Below, in pieces: positions 17,663 through 26,050 of a stretch of 64,000 bases of DNA (its first letter is position 1; each line of letters opens with the position of its first letter). Under the pieces are notes generated by a model. It was given only the letters and a program-made list of their open reading frames with translations, was not told the origin of the DNA and made no database searches. The stretch is from Limnoglobus roseus (GTDB lineage: Bacteria; Planctomycetota; Planctomycetia; Gemmatales; Gemmataceae), in NCBI RefSeq assembly GCF_008254045.1, contig NZ_CP042425.1, positions 7,578,163 through 7,642,162 on the forward strand. Direction: 5' to 3'. The position numbers were made by a program, and so were the translations under genes.

Positions 17663-20439
17663 GGGCAACTCTCTCCGCGGTCGAACAGCTTCGCGAACTC
17701 TTGGGCCGCGTGCGGCGTCGGCGGGGTGCCGAGTAAGACCGGGTCGCCCCATCGAATTCCACCGTGGCCGCACGCGGCCGCACGCTCGCGGCGGATCAGG
17801 AACGCGGCCACCGGCATCGCACCGTCGAGCAGCACGACCTGCCCGAGGCGGTCGAAGACGGCCGACCAGCCGCCGCTCTGCGTCTGGAACTTCGGCGGGA
17901 AGCGGGCCGGGTCGTACGCGGCTTGGGCGGCCGGGGTCCGCCGCGGTTTGGCGAATTGCCGCAGTTGGAAGTCGTGGGCGAGGCCGGCCGCGTTGAGCGT
18001 GAACGTGTGGGTGAACTCGCCGACGCGGATCACCAGCGGGAACGGTCGTCCCTGGAGGTCGATCAGCAGACTGTTGTGCAATCGCGCCGTCGTTGCGACC
18101 AACCGCGGCAGGCCGCTGCGAGTCGTTTCGAGCACCGACACGTCCGTGATCCGGGTCTTCACCGCCAGCAGGCGTCCGTCCGGCGAGAGGGCCGTCGACA
18201 GCCCCGGCTCCCCTCGCGGCAGATCGTACCGCAGGTGGGCGTCCGGCCCGTGGAAGACCAGTGTCCGCCGCTCCCCCTTGCAGAACGTGCCGAGCGTCAA
18301 CACGTTGCCCGCGAGGTAGGCGGATTCGATCATCGTGCCGTTGAGCAGCGGTTGACCGTCTCGCATCGGTTCGTGCCGCAGCCACGCCGGCTCGATCAGC
18401 CGCACTTCGAAACCCGAGCCTTCGAGGTAGAGGTACGGCTGGCACCGGAAGCTCTCGTCGGTGGATGTCCGCGTCCAGACCGGCAGGCGGTACGGCGGGG
18501 CCTCGGTCCGCGACGTCCAGTCGGTCAACCGCGGCCGCTCGTGCCGTTGGTGTGTGCCCAGGTGAACGTCGGTGCCCACTTCGCCGTGCCGCACGGGCAT
18601 CGGGCAAATGCCGACCTCGTCGCGGGCGGCGTTCACGCACCAGCGGACCGTCCGGTCGGCCTTGTACAACGGGTGGAGTGTGACAAGACGGCGGGCGCGG
18701 TCGTAGTGCGCGACGACGTACCATGTCGAGCGGACCGGCTCCAGGTCGGTGGCGGACGACAGCACCACCGGTTGGTTCCCGCCAAGGGTCACGGTCTGTG
18801 CGAAGGTCAGTGCCGACGGGTTTGCGAGGGCCATTCGGCCGCACACGACCACGCCGTCGGTCACACCGAGGATCGCCTCGACGGCGTCCATCACCACCCC
18901 GTCCCGGAACGGCCGCGGCAACACTTCCGGCGGCTCGTCGCCGAGCGTGAAAGCCTGTAGGACGCCGTCTTTCGCCGCGGCCACCAGCCACTCGCCGGGA
19001 CCGTCGAAGCCGAACATCGCCGGCTCAGCGACGACGCCGGGGCGGAACGCAAAGGTGATTGGCTCGACGTCCCCGACCCACGTCGGCCCGGTGGACGTTG
19101 CGAGCGGGGAAGGCTTCACGCCCGCCCGCTCGGCCCCGGCCAGGTCCACGCGAAAGGACCGCACGGCCACCGGTCCGCGGTCACCCCATGCGTGGATCTC
19201 GGCCCGGCCGTCCTCGTCTACGGCCACCGTGAACGCCCGGTCGGTAGCCGGGCACGCCTTCAAGGCGGCGATCACGCGAGGTTCCCCGAGGTTCCGCGGG
19301 TGCGTCAGTAAGATCACGTCGCGCGGCCCGTCGGCCGGCAGCGCGACGGCCGTGCGGACCGCGTCCGCGGGCGTCGCCGTCAGGTCGCTCGCCTGGAGGG
19401 CTTCGGCCAACGTCTCGGGCGTCGCGGCGGTCAGGTCCACGGCGTCTTGCGCGGCCGTGTGGACGAAGTGAACTCGCCCGGCCGCTCGGCTCGGCTTCGC
19501 CAACAGTACGAGCGTGCAGCCGGCGAGGGCGAGGCGGACGGCCCCCCACGTTCGCACGCCCTGGTCGAGAACCAACACGCGGTCGGGCGGCCGCGGCACG
19601 TGCGGTTCTTCGGGGCGGAAGTAGAGCAACTCCCGCTCCGCGAACCGGCGGACGAATTCGTCCGAATCGAGTGCGAACTGGCTGAGCAGCAACCGCTCTG
19701 GGTGGCCACGGGTGGCCACGTCGGCGTACCCGCCCAATGGGACGGCGTTCGCCTTCGGCCGCCGCGGCGGGAACGTCAGGGCGGCGTCCAGGGCCGGCGT
19801 CAGCCACGCGGCCCCCGTTAACCGCGGCCGGGTCCGGGCCATCGCGAGCAACTTTCCGATCCGGAGCGGCAGTGATTCGACTGGCTCGGCCAACTGCTCG
19901 CCCACGGCCGTGGGCGTCGGCCCGCCGTACTCCAGCCACGCGGCCAGCATCTTGGGCGTGTGCTTTGCCAGGGCCGAGTCGAGCATCTTCTCGATGGTGG
20001 CCGGCGAGATCGTCGGCACCACCACCGTGCGCGGCGTTTCGTTGCGGGCCGTCCGGTGGCGGGGGTCGAGGGCCAGGCGGATGTCGTCCACGCTCGGCGG
20101 GTCCATCGCCACCGGCATCTCGCCGCACAACTCCGCGATGAGCAGGCCGGCGTTGCGGGCGAGGGCGGGGGCCGGTCGGGCACGTCCGTAAGCGACGGCC
20201 AAGTCGTCCAGCCCACGCTTCATGCGGTGGAACGCGACCAGGACGTAGGCGAACGCCGGCACGGGACTACGGGCGAAGACTCCCTCCAACACCTGGACCA
20301 CCTCTTCGGTGAGCGCGAACGTGTTGCCGGCAGAGTCGAGGATGGCGTCGTGCGCGGGCGACCACCGCAGCCCGCCGAGGTGAACCCGGTAACTCGGCGG
20401 GATGGGCAGGTAGGTGTTGGCACGCTCGATGGGCGTCAC
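17659..20439 (-). CDS. MoxR-vWA-beta-propeller ternary system: vWA-like plus beta-propeller subunit
   Basis: A 926-residue protein with ATGA overlaps at both ends. The first 280 residues contain a bpX-type N-terminal domain and helical segments. At about 285-420 a vWA-like alpha/beta fold is suggested by RVLVLDQGVRTWG followed by CTLVLLAKPS and DVILLTHPRN. The metal site is degenerate: the canonical DxSxS reads D292-Q-G-V-R, so both serines are lost. Residues about 430-926 contain beta-propeller-like blades (PGEWLVAAAKDGVLQAFTLG, LSTALSPDGRLLAVKTRITD). In MoxR-vWA pairs the vWA protein is the adaptor that couples ATPase action to a substrate. With this site it would bind without a MIDAS metal. 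The family assignment is inferred from operon context plus these patterns. Confidence 0.72.
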   Translation of the reverse strand: MTPIERANTYLPIPPSYRVHLGGLRWSPAHDAILDSAGNTFALTEEVVQVLEGVFARSPVPAFAYVLVAFHRMKRGLDDLAVAYGRARPAPALARNAGLLIAELCGEMPVAMDPPSVDDIRLALDPRHRTARNETPRTVVVPTISPATIEKMLDSALAKHTPKMLAAWLEYGGPTPTAVGEQLAEPVESLPLRIGKLLAMARTRPRLTGAAWLTPALDAALTFPPRRPKANAVPLGGYADVATRGHPERLLLSQFALDSDEFVRRFAERELLYFRPEEPHVPRPPDRVLVLDQGVRTWGAVRLALAGCTLVLLAKPSRAAGRVHFVHTAAQDAVDLTAATPETLAEALQASDLTATPADAVRTAVALPADGPRDVILLTHPRNLGEPRVIAALKACPATDRAFTVAVDEDGRAEIHAWGDRGPVAVRSFRVDLAGAERAGVKPSPLATSTGPTWVGDVEPITFAFRPGVVAEPAMFGFDGPGEWLVAAAKDGVLQAFTLGDEPPEVLPRPFRDGVVMDAVEAILGVTDGVVVCGRMALANPSALTFAQTVTLGGNQPVVLSSATDLEPVRSTWYVVAHYDRARRLVTLHPLYKADRTVRWCVNAARDEVGICPMPVRHGEVGTDVHLGTHQRHERPRLTDWTSRTEAPPYRLPVWTRTSTDESFRCQPYLYLEGSGFEVRLIEPAWLRHEPMRDGQPLLNGTMIESAYLAGNVLTLGTFCKGERRTLVFHGPDAHLRYDLPRGEPGLSTALSPDGRLLAVKTRITDVSVLETTRSGLPRLVATTARLHNSLLIDLQGRPFPLVIRVGEFTHTFTLNAAGLAHDFQLRQFAKPRRTPAAQAAYDPARFPPKFQTQSGGWSAVFDRLGQVVLLDGAMPVAAFLIRRERAAACGHGGIRWGDPVLLGTPPTPHAAQEFAKLFDRGESCP

Positions 20440-21185
20440 GGTGTTCTTGGGGTGAGGGCCGCGGCCACCAGCCGAACGCCCGGCCGCGACAGGGGTGCGA
20501 AGGCGGCGTTCGGCACGATCTCGACCTCAGTCTCGTGCAAAATCACCAAGTCGTCGGGCGCGGCCCCGACGGCGGCTCGCAGAACATCAGGCGGCAACGC
20601 CGGACGGGGGCGAAAGCCGAGCGGGACCAGGACACCGTCGCCCCAGAAGCGGGCCGCCGCCGCGATGGCGGGTAGTTTGTCGCCGAGGACGAGGACGCGG
20701 TCGGTACGGACCGCCGCCCGCAACCGGCTGAACTCGCGCGTCGTGGCGGTGTCGGCCCACCCGGCAAGTTCCGCAGCGGAACAGAGGAGGGCCGTCGCCG
20801 ACCGCGGCGGTCCACCGCGGACTATGCCAAGTTCCAACGTCACCGCGGGGCCTCCCGGCGGCGGGATCGGGTTCACCCGTTCCGGCACGATCGCGCCGGC
20901 CACGGGCCGCACATCGGTCTCGGGCGGTCGCAAGGTCGTGGGCAGGCGTTTGCCGAACGGCAGCCAGCGGTCGCCGTCGCGGCGGAGGAACAGTACGCCG
21001 GCCGCCGGCCAGAGGGCGTGGACCACGTCGAGCCGCCCGGCCGGCCAGTGGACCCAGGCAAACTCGCCGTCGTCCTGAACGCCGACACCGGGCAGGTGCC
21101 GTACGGCCGCGAGCGCCGCCAGCCCCGCGGCCGGGACGCGGGCCAGCGTGATCGCCTGCCACGGGTCGCGGTCGGCGGTCGTCAT
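20436..21185 (-). CDS. MoxR-vWA-beta-propeller ternary system: small bpX-like subunit
   Basis: A 249-residue protein. The frame is open further upstream, but the ATG at 21185 forms an ATGA overlap with the MoxR stop, and the residues above it are an antisense-like Arg/Gly-rich shadow. The protein is a mixed alpha/beta chain (WQAITLARVPAAGLAALAAV, then DRVLVLGDKLPAIAAAARFW). It lacks enzyme motifs, signal peptide and membrane helices. Its place between MoxR and the vWA-propeller gene is where bpX-domain proteins occur in described ternary systems. Alone it would be a hypothetical protein, so the operon carries the call. Confidence 0.65.
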   Translation of the reverse strand: MTTADRDPWQAITLARVPAAGLAALAAVRHLPGVGVQDDGEFAWVHWPAGRLDVVHALWPAAGVLFLRRDGDRWLPFGKRLPTTLRPPETDVRPVAGAIVPERVNPIPPPGGPAVTLELGIVRGGPPRSATALLCSAAELAGWADTATTREFSRLRAAVRTDRVLVLGDKLPAIAAAARFWGDGVLVPLGFRPRPALPPDVLRAAVGAAPDDLVILHETEVEIVPNAAFAPLSRPGVRLVAAALTPRTP

Positions 21186-22309
21186 CCGAGTTTCTCCAAC
21201 AATGCCCCGGCCCGTGCCAGCAATTCCCGCCGCTGCTCGGCGTCGGCCACCCAACTCGCGCGGTCGGCCACCGCCTGCACGCGCTCCCGGATGCGGGCCA
21301 ACTCCACGAGCTTCGGCCCCTTCCCCAAGTCTTGCCCGGCTTCTTCCAACTCCTGCGCCAGCAACTCGGCGTCGGTCTCTTCCGGGCGTCGTGCCCGCGG
21401 GTGGGCCTCGGCCGCCTCCGGGGCGTGTTCGATGACGCCGTTGACCAACATGCCCAGCGGCGTGATCTGTTCGACGCGGTCCCAGACGTACCGTAGCACC
21501 CACAAGTCGGACGCGGTCGCCGTCGCCCGGCCGCACATGACGGCCGACGCCGCGATCAACTTCAGCACCTTCACCGCCCGGCGGTCGGAGAAGGCGATGC
21601 CCAGGTCGCGGACCTTCGTCACCAGATCGGCGTACAGTTCCCACACCGGGCGCAGGTCCACGTCTCGCGTGCGGTCGGCCATGGCCCGCAGGTCGTCGGC
21701 ACTGAGCGACCCGCGCGTCAACACAGCGGCGGTCGGGCGTTCCAACTCCCACCCGGCCGTCAGGAGGGCCGGCAGTTGCTCCCGCGGGAGGGAATCAACC
21801 TTCACGCGCAAGAGGAAGCGGTCGAACAGCGCCTGAAGCGCGTCGTCTTCCGGGAGGTGGTTGGACGCCGCAAAGACGCTGACCAGCGGCAACCGGTGCG
21901 TCTCCAGGCCGCGGCGGTAGGTCCGCTCGTTCAGCACCGTGAGCAGGTTGTTCAAGATCGCGCTGTTCGCGTTGAACAGTTCGTCGAGGAACGCGAACTC
22001 GGCCTCCGGCAGCATCCCGGTCGTCACGGTGGCGACCACGCCGTCGCGGAGGCGGGCGAGGTCGATCGGGCCGAACAGTTCATTCGGCTCGGAGAACCGC
22101 GTCAGCAAGTATTCGAAGTACCGGGAGTTCACGCTCGTGGCGAACCGGCGGACGAGCAGCGACTTCGCGGTGCCGGGCGGACCGTACAGGAAGAGGTGCT
22201 CACCGGCGACGGCCGCGAGGGCGATCAGGTCGATCACCTCGTCGCGGCCGACGAAGGTTTGCTTCAGCCGGTCGGTCACGGCCTCTTGCAGCGAGGGGGC
22301 GGCAGTCAC
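21182..22309 (-). CDS. MoxR AAA+ ATPase (RavA-like, bpMoxR type)
   Basis: A 375-residue AAA+ ATPase starting at a GTG (22309) that overlaps the preceding stop as GTGA; longer upstream frames lack any support. Walker A is GPPGTAKS (residues 43-50), Walker B AFLDE (106-110), and ASNHLPEDDALQALFDRFLL holds sensor 1 and the arginine-finger region. The segments RYFEYLLTRFSEPNELFGP and ILNNLLTVLNERTYRRG place it in the RavA branch of MoxR proteins, not with the DUF58-linked MoxR at 58245. It would hydrolyse ATP as a ring and work with the vWA-like partner encoded two genes downstream. The C-terminal 80 residues are charged and helical. Confidence 0.9.
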   Translation of the reverse strand: MTAAPSLQEAVTDRLKQTFVGRDEVIDLIALAAVAGEHLFLYGPPGTAKSLLVRRFATSVNSRYFEYLLTRFSEPNELFGPIDLARLRDGVVATVTTGMLPEAEFAFLDELFNANSAILNNLLTVLNERTYRRGLETHRLPLVSVFAASNHLPEDDALQALFDRFLLRVKVDSLPREQLPALLTAGWELERPTAAVLTRGSLSADDLRAMADRTRDVDLRPVWELYADLVTKVRDLGIAFSDRRAVKVLKLIAASAVMCGRATATASDLWVLRYVWDRVEQITPLGMLVNGVIEHAPEAAEAHPRARRPEETDAELLAQELEEAGQDLGKGPKLVELARIRERVQAVADRASWVADAEQRRELLARAGALLEKLG

Positions 22310-22920
22310 AGGGGCACATCTCCGGTCGGCTCGCGCGGCAGTGGCCGGCCGCGTTCTTCGAAAATTCGCTCGGCCCAATCGCGGCCCGGCCCGGCCGGCG
22401 GCAGCCAGCCCGATCGCGGGTTGGCGACCAACCGCTCGGCGTAGAGCAATTGTAACCCCGGGTGACCGGCGAAGTCCGACGGAGTCGTCGGCGACCCGTC
22501 CAGGTCGAGCAGCACGCCGGACAACGGCCACCGCCGCAACATCGTTTCCAGCCGGCGGGCCAGCGGTCCCGCCGCGTCGCGGGCTTTGGCCCGCCGGTAG
22601 ACCGGTGGCAAGAACCGCAAAAGTACGTCGGCAGTCAGATGCTCGCCGGGGGTGCGAGGTTCACGCCCGGCGGCAGATTCGCCCACGTCACCGGCGACGA
22701 GTTCCCAACAGGCGGCGGCCAACGCTTCCGCGGCCCACACGGCCGTCGCCGCATCGAAGACGAGCGGCGGCCCGGCGACCTCCAGCAAGTGCCGGTCGAA
22801 GCTCGCCCGCAATATCGGGAGCGCGGCCGCCCGATCACTCTCGGTGAGCACCGGCGGGGCGTCTTGGACGGACTCGCCCATCAAGACGACGCGGCGCAGC
22901 CAATCGACGAACGAGGGCAT
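22306..22920 (-). CDS. First gene of ternary-system operon, bpX-like small protein
   Basis: A 204-residue cytosolic, mainly helical protein (RAAALPILRASFDRHLLEVA; ATAVWAAEALAAACWELVAG; LARRLETMLRRWPLSGVLLD). It has no catalytic motif or membrane segment. Its stop overlaps the GTG of the MoxR gene (GTGA), so the two are translationally coupled. A small all-helical bpX-type protein preceding MoxR is a feature of the MoxR-vWA-beta-propeller systems as I know them, and the call rests on that context. The promoter for the five-gene operon should lie in 22921-23050, but no boxes were identified. Confidence 0.65.
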   Translation of the reverse strand: MPSFVDWLRRVVLMGESVQDAPPVLTESDRAAALPILRASFDRHLLEVAGPPLVFDAATAVWAAEALAAACWELVAGDVGESAAGREPRTPGEHLTADVLLRFLPPVYRRAKARDAAGPLARRLETMLRRWPLSGVLLDLDGSPTTPSDFAGHPGLQLLYAERLVANPRSGWLPPAGPGRDWAERIFEERGRPLPREPTGDVPL

Positions 22921-23050
22921 GGGACTCGTCTCAAAATTTCGGGCACATCCTCGGGAATTCTACACGCCCCGGCGGACCGAACGTCGTCCGTCACATCCGG
23001 ACACGCCGCGGTACTGGCTTTTCGCATGAAGGGATTGCTAGATTCGTTAA
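22921..23050. promoter_or_regulatory. Upstream region of the five-gene ternary operon
   Basis: A non-coding stretch directly before the first minus-strand gene of the operon. It includes moderately AT-rich bases (near 22931-22965 and 23030-23050) on the side expected for a promoter. No consensus boxes, operator repeat or riboswitch could be recognised. Confidence 0.3.
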
Positions 23051-23194
23051 TCATGCGGACCTGCTGATCACTACCTCGCGGAACTTGTCGATCTGGTACG
23101 CGACCTCTTCCCAACCCGCCCGGTCCTTCGCCTCCGTCAACGCCTTCTCAAGATTCGCCCGAAGTTTGCCTTCAGCGTTGGCGATCGCCTTCAC
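23051..23194 (-). pseudogene. Short C-terminal gene fragment or tiny ORF
   Basis: A 47-codon minus-strand frame, from GTG at 23194 to TGA at 23051, reads as a clean amphipathic helical sequence (KLRANLEKALTEAKDRAG, then WEEVAYQIDKFREVVISRSA) with good codon bias. It looks like the tail of a coiled or helical protein whose 5' part is gone, since the frame is closed just upstream. A genuine micro-protein is the alternative. The family is unknown. Confidence 0.3.
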
Positions 23195-23371
23195 CTATTG
23201 ATCGATCGTGCTCTTTATAGAACGGCGTCCGGCGGGGCGGCAGCGAGCACGGTAGTGGCAACCAAGACAACAACGAGGCCGGGGGTGAAGCGATGTAACA
23301 TTGCAACCCTTCACAGAGGGATGGAACTCCGATGTTCATTTCGATGCCCTCGGCTCGCTTGCAGTCTGAGA

Positions 23372-23557
23372 TTATTTTTGGCGTTTCGCTTCCGCCTTCT
23401 CCTTGTCCCGCTCCACTCGTAGTTTCACGATCCGCTCGATCAGGGCGAAGGGCATCGGTTCGTCGGGCGGGAACTGGAGATTCCGGCCCTCGGTGGGCGT
23501 TCGGTCGGCGGGGATCGTGTCATTCGACCTTCTCTTCGGTTCGCCGTTTCCGTTACT
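23372..23557 (-). pseudogene. Truncated DUF1801 (CyaY/YdhG-like)-type remnant
   Basis: The minus-strand frame ends at TAA (23372-23374) and reads back through GRNLQFPPDEPMPFALIER, then IVKLRVERDKEKAEAKRQK. The G-(N/T)-(L/I)-x-F-P-x-D-E-P-x-P-x-x-L-I-x-R-I-V-K-x-R pattern is how DUF1801 proteins end. The upstream half is missing: a TAG closes the frame at 23558-23560, right before the plus-strand GIY-YIG gene. Only the last 60 codons remain, so it is most likely dead. Confidence 0.45.
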
Positions 23558-23565
23558 CTATCCCC

Positions 23566-24150
23566 ATGCCGAGTAAGGTCCGCCAACCATCCGCGCCGTT
23601 GTCCGTTGAAACATGGGTCGTGTACATCGTGCGCTGTGCCGACGGCTCGCTCTACACGGGGATCACCAAGGACGTGGCTCGGCGGTGCCGACAGCACAAC
23701 GCGGGAACCGCTTCTCGGTACACCCGCAGCCGCGGCCCGGTCACACTGGTTTACCAAGAACAACAGCCCGACCAAAGCTCGGCCCTGAAGCGAGAAGTGG
23801 CGATCAAGGCGTTAACCCGACGGGACAAGATGGCGATGATTCAACGCCGGAAACGACCGGCCAAGGGGGTGCGAGTGGCCGCCCGACTGGAGGACATCCC
23901 CAATGTCGGCCCGGCCATCGCCACCGACCTGCGCCAGTTGGGGATCGCCACGCCCGCCGAGTTGCCCGGGCGTGACCCGTATGTGATGTACGACGACCTG
24001 TGCCGGATCACCGGCTGCCGACACGACCCGTGCGTTCTGGACACGTTCCTGGCCGCCGTCCGGTACATGGAGGGCGCGCCGAAGAAGCCGTGGTGGGCGT
24101 ACACGGCGGAACGAAAGCGGGTGCTGGCGGCCCGGAACTCGACGAAGTGA
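23566..24150 (+). CDS. GIY-YIG nuclease fused to Cdd1-like HhH domain
   Basis: A 194-residue fusion starting at the ATG at 23566; longer upstream frames run over the DUF1801 remnant and lack support. Residues about 16-95 are a UPF0213/YhbQ-type GIY-YIG domain: VVYIVRCADGSLYTGITKDV with the paired GIY/YIG-equivalent tyrosines, then the arginine RRCRQHN and the ALKREVAIKAL helix with the catalytic Glu. Residues about 105-190 match the Cdd1 / pathogenicity-locus HhH domain (LEDIPNVGPAIATDLRQLGI, ITGCRHDPCVLDTFLAAVRY, KPWWAY). A structure-selective DNA endonuclease role is plausible, with HhH giving DNA binding. Both parts occur separately in other bacteria. Confidence 0.88.
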   Translation: MPSKVRQPSAPLSVETWVVYIVRCADGSLYTGITKDVARRCRQHNAGTASRYTRSRGPVTLVYQEQQPDQSSALKREVAIKALTRRDKMAMIQRRKRPAKGVRVAARLEDIPNVGPAIATDLRQLGIATPAELPGRDPYVMYDDLCRITGCRHDPCVLDTFLAAVRYMEGAPKKPWWAYTAERKRVLAARNSTK

Positions 24151-24215
24151 GGTCGGCTCCCCGGATAGCATGTTCACGAACGCCCGGCCGGCGGTCCGCG
24201 CTGACCGATTGCCGC

Positions 24216-24797
24216 TCAGTAGCGGTCTTCCTCGTCATCGCGCGAACGACGCGAGCGGCGTGGCTCGGCGACAACAATGCCCGGGTGTTCGTCCCACATG
24301 ACGCGGATGGACACCCAATCGTCGTCGAAGTCTTCATCATCGAGGCGCTTTTTGTCAACTGGCGTCAGGAACCACCAGAGGGCGTACACCTCGGCATCGT
24401 CGGTGAGCTCACGCGGTATCTTCAGTCGAATGCCGCCGAAGCTGGGCATGTGGTCGCGGACGTAATCCGCAACCCGTGCTTCCGCGAACCCACGCGGCTT
24501 GTGCGTCGTCAAGCGGTGGACACAGTTGACCAGTTCACGCATGGTCGAGGACGGGACATCCTCCGGTGAATAGAGAATCAACGCCGTTTCGACCCGCTTG
24601 CGGTGATGAGTGACTTTCACGATCCAGGCTCGTGCCCGCTCTCCGTCATCGTCGATTTCAGCCTGACTCGTTCGCCTCCATCGGGCATCCGTTCGCGAGA
24701 CGATCAGAAAGAGAACGATCGCGCCCACGACGATAAGGAATCCAATCGCACAGATCATTCCTGATGTGTCCTGGGTCACGGGTCGGCGGTTCGGCAA
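24216..24797 (-). CDS. Membrane-anchored hypothetical protein
   Basis: A 193-residue protein with one N-terminal transmembrane helix (MICAIGFLIVVGAIVLFLIV, residues 14-33) and a cytosolic or extracytosolic body of alpha/beta type. The tail is very acidic and then basic (DDEDFDDDWVSIRVMWDE; PRRSRRSRDDEEDRY). The start could be residue 1 at 24797 or the Met at residue 14. No family was recognised. Codon usage and the clear helix support a real gene. It stands alone between the GIY-YIG gene and the DinB gene. Confidence 0.7.
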   Translation of the reverse strand: MPNRRPVTQDTSGMICAIGFLIVVGAIVLFLIVSRTDARWRRTSQAEIDDDGERARAWIVKVTHHRKRVETALILYSPEDVPSSTMRELVNCVHRLTTHKPRGFAEARVADYVRDHMPSFGGIRLKIPRELTDDAEVYALWWFLTPVDKKRLDDEDFDDDWVSIRVMWDEHPGIVVAEPRRSRRSRDDEEDRY

Positions 24798-25028
24798 CAG
24801 CGTGCCAAGTTATCATCCAGTGAATGCGGCGGGAACAAAAAAGTAACCACTTGCTCGGCCAACCGCGGGCGGTCACGGCAAAGTTTCCTGCTTCCCCCTT
24901 CGCGAGTCTGTCTCTCTCACGCGAATAATGGGGCTGTCTTTCGGGCTAACTCGCCCGCTCGCGGTCAACCGTCGGGGCGAGATCAAGCGGTCGATCTCGG
25001 CGTTCCCCGCCGCCCGGTGGCCGCCTTG
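24798..25028. other. Short intergenic stretch, nothing recognised
   Basis: About 230 bases between two minus-strand genes. No hairpin with a T-tract and no small frame with a convincing start was found. It presumably contains the promoter of the gene at 24216-24797. Confidence 0.35.
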
Positions 25029-25535
25029 TTACGACCGCCCTGCTAGTCGTTTCTCCACGATGGCGGCGTGGTGTCGGACGTGCCCGACGAGCACTCGTGC
25101 CAGGTCGAGGACGCTCAATCGCGTCCCGTTCACCACGCCCGTTCGTTCCCACGCCGCCGCCGGCAGGTGCCGGAACAGCAGCACGTGCGACCGCCGGACC
25201 GCGTCGAACTCGGCCAGCAAGTCGGTCATCGCCCGCCCGTCGAACTCGCCCGCCACCGCATAGGCGTTCTCGTCGAACCCCGGCAGCGGGGTCTCGTCCC
25301 CCCGCGCGATCCGCATCGCCCGGTAGCCGAAGATTCGCTCGGCGTCGAGGAGGTGGCCGACGACTTGGCGAATCGTCCAGGTGTATGGCGGGTGCGGCCG
25401 ACCGCTCTCCTCCTCCCGAACACCGCCCATTGCCGTCAGGAACGTGGTCCGCTGCCCGTCCAATTCCGCGACAAGATCGGCGTCCGGGACAAGCGAAGTG
25501 TACCGACTGTAGAAATTTGGCGTCGCGTCCGGCAT
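25029..25535 (-). CDS. DinB-family protein
   Basis: A 168-residue four-helix protein of the DinB/YfiT-like superfamily. The three metal-binding histidines are visible: one in RQVVGHLLDAERIFGYR and two in ARVLVGHVRHHAAIVEKRLA, the typical C-terminal HxxxH. Some members are thiol (bacillithiol or mycothiol) transferases, others are metalloproteins of unknown activity, and the family was first seen as DNA-damage-inducible. No partner gene is adjacent. The start Met (MPDATPNFYSRY) fits the usual length of about 165 residues. Confidence 0.85.
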   Translation of the reverse strand: MPDATPNFYSRYTSLVPDADLVAELDGQRTTFLTAMGGVREEESGRPHPPYTWTIRQVVGHLLDAERIFGYRAMRIARGDETPLPGFDENAYAVAGEFDGRAMTDLLAEFDAVRRSHVLLFRHLPAAAWERTGVVNGTRLSVLDLARVLVGHVRHHAAIVEKRLAGRS

Positions 25536-25749
25536 TGGTCACTTCCCCCGTATGGCATCGCCGTCACGCACGTCAGCCTACTCGCCGATCACGAGGGGGC
25601 GACCCTCACCCACCCGCCATGCCGCCGGAAAATTCGAAACTGGGACGGAGGTCTGGGAGCAGAACTCTATCGCGATTCTGTCCGGCGATGTCTCGATACG
25701 TTACGTTGGTTGCTAGAGATCGGCAGAGGTGACTTGCAGAAATGAAAAT
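25536..25749. other. Intergenic, no gene seen
   Basis: A less GC-rich stretch upstream of the DinB gene (its promoter side) that ends at the hairpin repeat. No coding signal was found on either strand. Confidence 0.35.
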
Positions 25750-25807
25750 GGCGGGATGAATTGTAGGAGGTTGTCGCCCACTCAACCTCCTACATTTTCA
25801 TCCCGCC
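25750..25807. repeat. Dispersed hairpin element, copy 1
   Basis: The left arm GGCGGGATGAA-T-TGTAGGAGGTTG (25750-25773) and the right arm CAACCTCCTACA-TT-TTCATCCCGCC (25783-25807) pair as 11 and 12 base pairs around a 1-versus-2 base internal loop, with the 9-base apical loop TCGCCCACT. A second copy with the same loop starts at 63960. Size and form fit a MITE- or REP-like element or a structured 3' RNA. No open frame is associated with it. Confidence 0.8.
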
Positions 25808-26050
25808 AGTGATGAAACTATAAGCATGAATCGTGCCAGTTTCGAATGGGTATCAAGGTTCGCGCCGGATTGTGAAAGTCCCACATGAGACGATAATTCC
25901 CAAGTGGCTCAGTACGAAAGTGAGAAGTTCGTCGCGCGGGTTTGGGAATCATGATGCGCAACGAGGTGGCCCTGCCCGCCGTTAGAACTAACCTGTTCGA
26001 CCCAGGTTGCATTTGAGTCGGGTGGCAGATCATTTGCTGTGACGTTTACA

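Noticed and set aside
15041..18319. A 1092-codon open frame on the plus strand
   Set aside because: It is antisense to two overlapping minus-strand genes of the ternary operon, is Arg/Gly/Val-rich with no motifs, and is expected in DNA with strong third-position GC.
25818..26033. A 71-codon minus-strand frame
   Set aside because: Poor codon bias, no ribosome-binding site and no recognisable sequence; it lies between two hairpin elements.
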